Positions 32,844-40,159 of a stretch of DNA of 40,159 bases are shown here, piece after piece. This DNA is from Ectocarpus siliculosus. Lineage: Eukaryota > Sar > Phaeophyceae > Ectocarpales > Ectocarpaceae. The notes below the pieces were generated by a model. That model did no database searches. It was not told where the DNA came from and was given only the letters and a program-made list of their open reading frames with translations. The number at the start of each line of letters is the position of its first letter. Within the stretch, counting starts at the first letter, position 1. A program made the translations under genes and the position numbers. The stretch is from contig FN649751.1 of NCBI GenBank assembly GCA_000310025.1, positions 3,417,395 to 3,457,553 of the forward strand, read 5' to 3'.

Positions 32844-32906
32844 CCATAGGAGCTACAGAAACGGACTTATGCACCAACGGTGTGCCGCCACATCCACTTA
32901 CATATA
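32842..32906 (+). repeat. Outer 65-bp direct repeat A, right copy
   Basis: Identical to 26298-26362 and in the same orientation. It directly abuts the end of the right B repeat with a shared GT, then is followed by cagcttgtgaaattt. Confidence 0.9.
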
Positions 32907-33862
32907 CAGCTTGTGAAATTTGAATTTTTGAATTTTCAAATTCCATCAGTTGACGATAAACAATTAGTCTAGTGTGTGCACGGCGGTGTCCGCCTCATTC
33001 TTAATCCGATCACGCTCGCTGGTTTAATACATCATTACCGTTACGGTGGGCGCAGGCAGAATAGTTCCCTGTGAGGGCGCAAGGTCTACAATTGCTGTAT
33101 GTACGTACAACACATGACTGTCCAGGATGTGTGGTAGATATTATATATGTAGTCTAGACTATTTAGTCTACAGCAGACCAGACGAAAAATTGAGTTCGGC
33201 ATGCGTAAGACCTTGGACAACCTCTACTTTCTTCCGCCATAGGCGCGTCGAAACGGTGAGGCATATGCTAACATGTGCAGGCATGCAAACAGCAGCATGA
33301 TTCCTGGTTCCACCCGTGACGTGTCTGATCTGGACCGCGTCTTTTCATTGGTCAGCGAACCGCCCTCCCTTTTTTTTTATTGACACGTCGCCTCCACAGT
33401 CCAACGAGCGAGCTCAAAGCAGGACCCGCACCTTCCCATCACTCACACGCCTTCCCTCGCACTCGGCTCATCTCTTCGGTTTCACGCGACCTCTCTCCCA
33501 TAACAAGCAACGTAAGACATTGTGCCAGGTTGTATGGATAGTGGATGCAATGCTGCCCTGCGGTAGTCTCATTAGCTGCTGCTGTTGCGGCAGCAGCAGC
33601 GAGGAGTCGCACGGAGCTTTTTCGTTCTGCTTCTAGAAATATGGAGGGAGCAGACTATGTATTACCGTGAATGGAATCTAATATTTCTTGAGTTGTCGGT
33701 GGTGTGGGGCTGTGGTATTGCAGCATAGCAGTGCAAATTCCCATGGCCAATTGGTTCCACATCATCATCGCTTTCTCTTCGTTTGCCCAACAACACCCAA
33801 CACTGTGCTACAACCGCAACTGCCGTTTGGATACTACATGTAGGCCTCAGGTATCATATACA
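32907..33862. promoter_or_regulatory. Upstream region of PGK2
   Basis: 956 bp between the recombinase element and the PGK2 start. It presumably contains the PGK2 promoter and 5' UTR. It holds an A/T-rich imperfect palindrome near 32920-32942 and a CTG/CAG hairpin (gctgctgctgttgcggcagcagcagc) near 33572-33600. No coding frame is supported and no core promoter could be fixed. Confidence 0.4.
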
Positions 33863-35158
33863 ATGGCAATGACAGGACCAGTTTCATCCAAGGCCGACAT
33901 CCACGACTTGGCGGATTCTACTGACTTGACCGGCAAACGAGTCTTCGTGCGGGTGAGACTTGCCCTTACTCGCTCTTGATGTTGTAAACCTACCCTTGTA
34001 CTGCTGCTCAATGCTCAGTGCAGCGGCAGACCGTGCAGCGAGACAGCTTTTTAGCGATTGCACCGCAAAAATATCCAGCGCACATTCGAAACTGGCTCTC
34101 TTCGATTCTTGCTGACTTCCCAGTACCAAACTACAGCAGTCCACGCTCGTGGATTTCACGCCATACGCCATACCAGTCACTTATCTATCTAGCCGCGGCA
34201 TGCGTGTATCTCACACGGTTGCCAGATGCATAAGGGTCTCTGGTGGTTCGATTGCTAATCGTTTTTCCGGCAGATTGGTCTGTAGCTAGTGGACTGTAGC
34301 TGTAGACCACATGTATACATCCGAAGACCGTTACGCTGAAACTATTGCGCTGAATTCCCTCCTTTGTCACCTGATGATGCTGGCGGCATGGGTCAGTCCA
34401 CTGCTGAAGCGAAATAGGTTCTACCCGATCATTACCGTGGAAAAGCTGCTGTACGTAGTATGCGTACCAGACAAAATCTATTTATTTTGTTGTCCGACAT
34501 TCCTCTGCGTACTTTACTGTAGTCAGACGTACAAAACCAGATACCACACATTCTGAGCACGTTACTCCCCCTACAACTAATTGTGTATGATGAGACCAAC
34601 GTGCACAACGAGAGTTCGTAAGTTCGGCGTGGTTTACTCCACTGGGTGTAACAACGGCCTCTGTATCCACCGTCCAAACGCATCCATCCGTGCACTCTTT
34701 CGTTTCTGCAAACACCATCAATACAAAGAGCGCCCTCTTCTAGAACGAGGGAGTCCCTCCGCCCCCAACTCGCTCTCGCATCTTGATATTCAGTTCATCC
34801 TCTGACAACTTCTCAGCACTATATTATTTTTATTTATCCCCTTCAACACTATTATTTTGTTTCCCCACCACTACCGCTCGGGGCGTGAACTCGCTCGTTG
34901 CGTTTCGTGCGCCGCATCCATGCGCTTGACGACACAGGTGGACCTGAACGCCCCGCTGTCGAAGGACTCGCCACCCGCCGTGACGGACGCCACGCGCTTG
35001 AAAGGGGCGTGCCCCACCATCGAGTTCTTGGCCGGCCAGGGGGCCCGGGTCATCCTCGCGAGCCATCTCGGCAGGCCCAAGAAGAAGGTGGTGGATTCGC
35101 TCCGCATGGATCCGGTGGCCGCCAGGCTTTCCGCGCTGCTCGGCAAGGAGGCGAGTTT

Positions 35159-35203
<45 letters not shown>

Positions 35204-38200
35204 AGTATCGTCAACAACAGTTAACATAAGAGTCCTTGGTACCAAGCATGTTCCCCGTACGCGATATTTTTTTGCATGTTTGCATCATTAGAAATAGATT
35301 TTATGCATGTTTCGAATATTTCGTTGAGCTGTGGTGTCTGTGCTCATGGGATTGTTCCTTTTTTCGTACATTTTCTTACAATGGCAACACAATCCGTTCC
35401 TATTCACGGATAAGAGTCCAGGATCCAGTGGTATGCCTGAAGATTTGTGCTTCTCTAGGGAACAATAAAGGCCTTCCCCCCCTTGAGTCGCATCGTTATA
35501 GTTAGTGAACATCCAACTGTGTTTTCAATGTTTCACCCGCTGTTGCAACCGCCTCCTTGCCCTTAGTCCTGAGAAACTAAGGGTCTTTATCCAGAGAGTA
35601 GACTGAACGTGGGAGACCCCTTGCCTTCGATCAATCAATTACCCGTGTGACGGAGGTCGTTCAATGCACAGCGAGATACCATTATGTGTTTGTCTTCCGC
35701 GGGTGCTATGTTCGAGCAACGATGCGTTTGTCTTCTGCTTCTGGTGGTACCATTTCACGTGTGAATCCCACCTGCGTCTACATTTTCTTGTCGTCCAGGT
35801 GATCAAGATGGATGACTGTGTCGGAGCCGCGGTGGAGGAGCGTATCTCGTCAATGGGGAATGGCGACATCATGCTGTTGGAAAACGTCCGATTCCACTCC
35901 GGCGAGGAGGTGAGCCGAGGGTTGTTGTAGCAGCCGGTGCCCTTTCCCGCTATCCAGCCGGCTATTGACGTCGTTTCCGCACGTCTGTGACTCCTTCTCC
36001 TCTGGCTGTTTACTTCCATCACACGTGTCGCTTGTGTAATGCATTGGATCCGCCATGCAGTTTAGAGGTGAAACCGTATCAAAGTAGGCAACATACCTCA
36101 TTTTTCTTCGCCGCGCGTGTGACGTCTTGTAACTGGTGAATTGTTCTGATATTTTTCGGTAGTCTGGCCGGATTGATGATATCTTAGTGTTCCCAGAGTC
36201 TGGCTCGCGGAGGGAATGGCGCGTTAGCCGCAAGCCGGGAGTCAGATCGGACATACCAGGGTGTGTGGCATCCGTCAAGGTTTATCGCAATGGTGGGATA
36301 ACTGTTGCCCCCCTCCCCTCTGGCGCGGCAGGGCAACGACGAAACGTTCAGCAAGCAGCTGGCGGCGCTGTGTGACTACTACGTCAATGATGCCTTCGGA
36401 ACCGTGCACCGCGCCCACGCGTCCACCGCGGGCATCACCAAGTTCGTCGAGCGCAAGGTGAAGCAAGCGCGCCGTGCCGTTCTTTCCGTTCAGAAAACTA
36501 CGTGCGAGCGTGCTTTCTCGTCCAGGCATGTGATGGCGTGATCGGGCGGTGCAGAGGAATCGACACCAAGGCTTGTTTCATGCGCAGCACCGTCCTGTGG
36601 CTCTCTTCCGTATCCATTGCGCGTGGTCGCATCAAACTTTCGCTTGCTTGTTCACGCTTCGTGCTCGATGATGTGAGGTTTGATCGGCAGCGTGTACGGC
36701 TCGACATCGATCGGGCTGACCCTTCCTTGTGTATTCTGGTCTGAGGATGATCCACCGATGGAGATTAGACGTACCATCGGGCGGCACATGATCACCCACC
36801 CACCACCGCCCGCACGGTTTAGCCTGTTGTGTACCTAATATTGTCTGGCGCCCCAACCCGCCATCGAACGTTCCCGGTGCCCGGTTGTTGGTCCGTTTGG
36901 CGACGTCTCTCGCTTTTGGCTCAGGTGTCCGGCTTGTTGATGGAGAAGGAGCTCAAGTACCTCAAGGGAGCCGTGGACAACCCCGTCCGGCCAATGGCGT
37001 GCATTGTGGGGGGTGCCAAGGTGTCCTGCAAGGTAATAATTATTGGAAGCATTCTTTGGCGGTATGAACACGAGAGGGTGTGAGCTGTTTAAAATCACGA
37101 CTGCTTTCGCCGCCGCCTCTGGCCTTGTCTGCTGTCAACGCCTCCGTTGTGTGTGGGTCTGTTTGACTCGTCCTACCATGCGGAAGAGGTCGCGGTCTCG
37201 AGTTTTCCCACTCGAAAGCAACACCTCGATGGCCACCCAGGGTCCGGCGAGGAGGCTGAAGACCGCAAGAATGACTGTGTTGAACAGCAGTGCAACGAAA
37301 CCGTCGTTTGGTTCCAGTGATCAGCTGAGCGTTGTACAGTAGTAGAGTGTTGGGTGTGCGGAAACAAATCAGTGGTACACAACATGCGGGGGCACTGAAG
37401 GTTTTTCGTACAACGCGTAGACCCAGCGGGCGTAGCCGGGGCGTCAATATTCACCGTTGTGCACCTCGTGTTTCACACGTCGACCGCATGCAAGACGAAC
37501 GTTGTTCGACAGCATGGGCCCGGCCCGGGGCTCTCCAACGTGTTGCTATCTAACAGCTTCAGGCGGCCAAATATTCGATATCGCGCGTTTTGGTTTTAAA
37601 ACGTGTCACTCACACGGGGACGCCCTGCTTGAGGGCGAGCAACGTTTCACGATTTTGGTCCATGTACGTGATCCGCGTTCACACCGGGCATGCTGGCTCT
37701 TGCGCCGATGTGTTTTTTTTTTGTTTTCGTACAGATAACGGTGATCGAAGCTCTGATCGAAAAGTGTGACGTCATCCTCCTCGGGGGCGGCATGATCTTC
37801 ACCTTCTACAAGGCCAAGGGACTCGGAGTCGGCAAGTCCTTGGTGAGAACAACGGCGTTGCGTTTTTTCTTGTACATGCACATGGCTGGCTGTGTTTCCC
37901 ACTCGTGTGATGTTGTGGTGTGTAACGGGCCGTCCGTCGTCGAGGCCGGAGATGGGCGCCGTTTGGCGGACACGGGTGCTTTCTTGTTTGCGAAGACAGC
38001 GGCGAGTAGCCTGGTTGCTCACACGCGCGTGAGGCATCTCGGTCTGGTGTATTTCGTGCCACTATTTAGCAGGCTTGTTTGCCCGGAGCCCCAAGTCTTG
38101 TGCGTGTTTGCTCGCACATCGCACGTTGCATCCTTTCGCTTGCGGTTGGTTGCCATGGAGTAGCGGCGGGCTGAAAACGCATCCCCGCTGCGACGTTCGC

Positions 38201-40159
38201 TTCGTGGAACGGTTGTGCAATAGATTCTGCCGTAGTTGTCATGGTAAAGAGTACTATTTGTTTTTCTGAACCAAGAGTTCGATTGTGCGGATACCTGCGC
38301 AAGTCAACAGTTTCTGGTTCCCTATGTCAACGCCGTTGCCTTTTCTGTCTCCTTTTTTTTTGTCCATCTCTTCGCCGGCTATCTTCGCACTTGTCGACAT
38401 CAACCTCGGCGCGATAGCTGTCTGTGCACAGGGCCTACCCCCCCCTCTTCTGTCTTCTCTCCATCCCTGCCTGCCTCCCCCTATTCTCTGTCCGTTCTTG
38501 GACCTGTTGCGTTTTCCTCGCGTGCACTTTGTCCATATTGGCGCACGTTTCCACCCCTCCCTACGATTCCCAGGTGGAAGATGACTTTGTCGAGCTCGCG
38601 GCTAGGCTGATGGACAAGGCGGAGGCGAAGGGTGTCGAGTTGCTGCTTCCAGAGGACGTCGTCGTTGCCGACAAGGTGCGTGCGCGAGAGCAGCAGGTTC
38701 TAAGTTCACGCACAGCGATCATTCAGAGTTGTAGCGACGACGACACACATACCATCCTTGCCTTCGTCCGGTCCACGTGGCGTCCCTTCACATGGGGAGA
38801 AATGTATACGATACATGGAAGCGAGGTTGAAAAACACGCACACATACGCACGTGAAGGCCATGGAGTTTTGCATTTTCTACCAGACGAGAGGAGGTGGCT
38901 ATCATTTTGTTGTAACGCGCAATTCGCACGTATGTGTCGTGATTGTCTCACGGCAATCAGTCGCCTCTGTTGACCCGAGGATCATCAGGAGGGATGTGCC
39001 AATATCTTGGCAGACACCCGACCCGTGGAGATCATACCTATGAATTTGAAGCTTGTCTGTCCTGCCTGTATCTGGCCAGCTTCCCCCGTGAACTGACACG
39101 TGTTCCACCGCACCGCGCCCCACCGAAAGTACAACGGAGGTTTCCAGTAACACTGAAGCTATTTTTTTTCTGTTCACCTCTGTTCAATACAGTTCGCCGC
39201 AGACGCGGAGTCAGACGTCGTCGCGGCCGACAGCATTCCGGAGGAGTGGATGGGGCTAGACGTGGGGCCGAAGACTACTTCATCCTTCGAGGAGGCCCTG
39301 GCTCCATGCAAAACAATTGTGAGGGGAAAAAGGGAGTGGCCTGGCGTTGGAGTAAACGTACCATTTAGGCGGCGTCGTGTAGGTTTCACTGAACGCGGTA
39401 GTTGAGAGGACACGAATTGTCTGGTCAAGGAGTGGGCCCGACTCGATGCTTGAGACTATAAACGTTTTGGGAGTATTTGTATGACGCACTGCTCCGGTGA
39501 GCCTGGCGAATATATGTATCGCACGGAGCGTTCGCGTCTCGTATGTGAATCAGGAGGGTCTCTGACTTGGCTATTGCGAAACGAAATATCATTCATGGTA
39601 ATGGAGTAGCAGCGAGGTACTGCTGCCATCTACGTGGAGGAAAATACGCGCCAATTAGACCATCACTGGCGCATGGCTATAAGAATCATGCATTACCCGG
39701 CGCTAAGTGCACAAAGAGCGTGAGGCATCCACTACCAATAAATGCGCTCACGGCGAGACAGGTACAGACATACCTACAGCAGTCACGTATGCTTTGTACG
39801 ATATTTCGTCATTTTCCCCTTGTGATGTGGAAGCCGAAGAAGTCGACTGGGATCACGAAAAATCAAATTGATTCTTTGGTTCGACAGACATTCCCCCCAA
39901 CCGCTCCACGCACCCCTTTTCTCCCTCCCTCTTCAACCGAACCCCTGACCCTTCCTCCCTTGCTTCCGCGACGGTGGCGGTACCGTTAGGTGTGGAATGG
40001 ACCAATGGGGGTGTTCGAGTTCGACAAGTTTGCCGCGGGAACGTTCGCCGTGGCCAGCTGCCTGGCCGACCTCACCTCGAAGGGGGTGATCACCATCATC
40101 GGAGGCGGAGACTCGGTACGATTGCGACATCCCCGGCTTTCTCGTCTTGTTGGCTTTTC
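33863..40159 (+). CDS. PGK: Phosphoglycerate kinase paralogue (PGK2), last exon beyond window
   Basis: Same enzyme as PGK1. Exons: 33863-33952, 34938-35150, 35799-35909, 36332-36457, 36925-37032, 37735-37842, 38574-38675, 39193-39318, 39990-40115. These encode 368 residues; the final exon (43 residues in PGK1) is outside the window. All nine exon ends coincide with PGK1, every intron is phase 0, and intron 2 again uses a GC donor (gag|gcgagt at 35148-35156). Motifs present: [38 protein letters not shown] (Ser to Cys versus PGK1), [30 protein letters not shown] and IIGGGDS. The N-terminus ([15 protein letters not shown]) differs from PGK1 and shows no clear transit peptide, so a cytosolic product is likely. 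Introns 1 and 2 and most others are not alignable with PGK1. No lesion is seen, so both genes may be active. Confidence 0.94.
35148..35156 (+). other. Non-canonical GC 5' splice site, PGK2 intron 2
   Basis: GAG|gcgagt, identical to the site in PGK1 at 9012-9020. Only this choice keeps the frame with exon 3 at 35799. Confidence 0.8.
35160..35200. repeat. (TG)n microsatellite next to the GC donor of PGK2 intron 2
   Basis: About 20 TG units beginning 9 bp inside intron 2. Absent from the matching place in PGK1, where only gagtgtgtag is present. Confidence 0.95.

Larger units (their letters stand above)
26298..32906 (+). mobile_element. Tyrosine-recombinase element with LTR-like repeats (A-B...B-A layout)
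   Basis: Bounded by 65-bp direct repeats (A: 26298-26362 and 32842-32906). Just inside lie 533/534-bp direct repeats (B: 26363-26895 and 32310-32843) that differ by about one substitution and one indel, so the insertion or last homogenisation is recent. The interior holds a 22-copy hairpin repeat array, a frame-broken Gag-like region with a CCCH zinc finger, and an intact tyrosine recombinase, all readable on the plus strand from the TATA box in the left B repeat. No reverse transcriptase is seen. It resembles a DIRS/Ngaro-type or Crypton-type element, but its terminal structure fits neither exactly. Confidence 0.75.

Overview
The window is nuclear DNA from a eukaryote, most likely a photosynthetic stramenopile such as a brown alga. 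The evidence is intron-rich genes with AG-ended, pyrimidine-tailed introns, a nucleus-encoded plastid-type translation initiation factor IF-3 whose presequence has a hydrophobic signal followed by a Phe-containing cleavage motif (STAFVAN), a roughly balanced base composition, and large amounts of chromodomain Ty3/gypsy and tyrosine-recombinase transposon sequence. The exact species cannot be fixed from the sequence alone.

Layout. 1-3.7 kb is mostly unassigned, with one short coding-like terminal exon (779-944, +). 3.7-6.6 kb holds a minus-strand, four-exon (incomplete) gene for organellar IF-3. It is divergent from PGK1 (7281-13181, +), a complete 10-exon phosphoglycerate kinase gene of 411 codons. 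A second, 5'-complete but 3'-truncated paralogue, PGK2 (33863 to window end, +), has the same intron positions, and its last exon lies beyond the window. The two glycolysis/Calvin-cycle genes are a direct tandem duplication (about 89% protein identity over exons 2-9) now separated by about 20.7 kb of mobile-element and repeat sequence.

The island between them holds two different elements. First, on the minus strand (about 16.15-24.77 kb), lies a decayed Ty3/gypsy chromovirus-like retrotransposon: CCHC Gag remnant, Ser/Thr-rich linker, a NADAR (YbiA/DUF1768-type) domain, retropepsin, reverse transcriptase, RNase H, integrase, chromodomain and a Tudor-like C-terminal segment. The NADAR domain is fused uninterrupted in one 1021-codon frame with protease and reverse transcriptase. 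This is the most unusual feature of the window. The integrase has lost its catalytic Glu (Val in the DD35E position), and at least three one-base frameshifts break the polyprotein. Second, on the plus strand (26.30-32.91 kb), lies an element with about 534-bp near-identical direct repeats carrying a TATA box. These are themselves bracketed by 65-bp direct repeats (order A-B...B-A). Inside are a 22-copy hairpin repeat array, a frame-broken Gag-like region with a CCCH zinc finger, and an intact tyrosine-recombinase ORF. No reverse transcriptase is visible in it.

Other points: a GC-AG intron at the same position in both PGK genes, all PGK introns in phase 0, a probable gene-conversion tract around PGK exon 9, and a 100-N assembly gap inside a poly-C tract in PGK1 intron 9.
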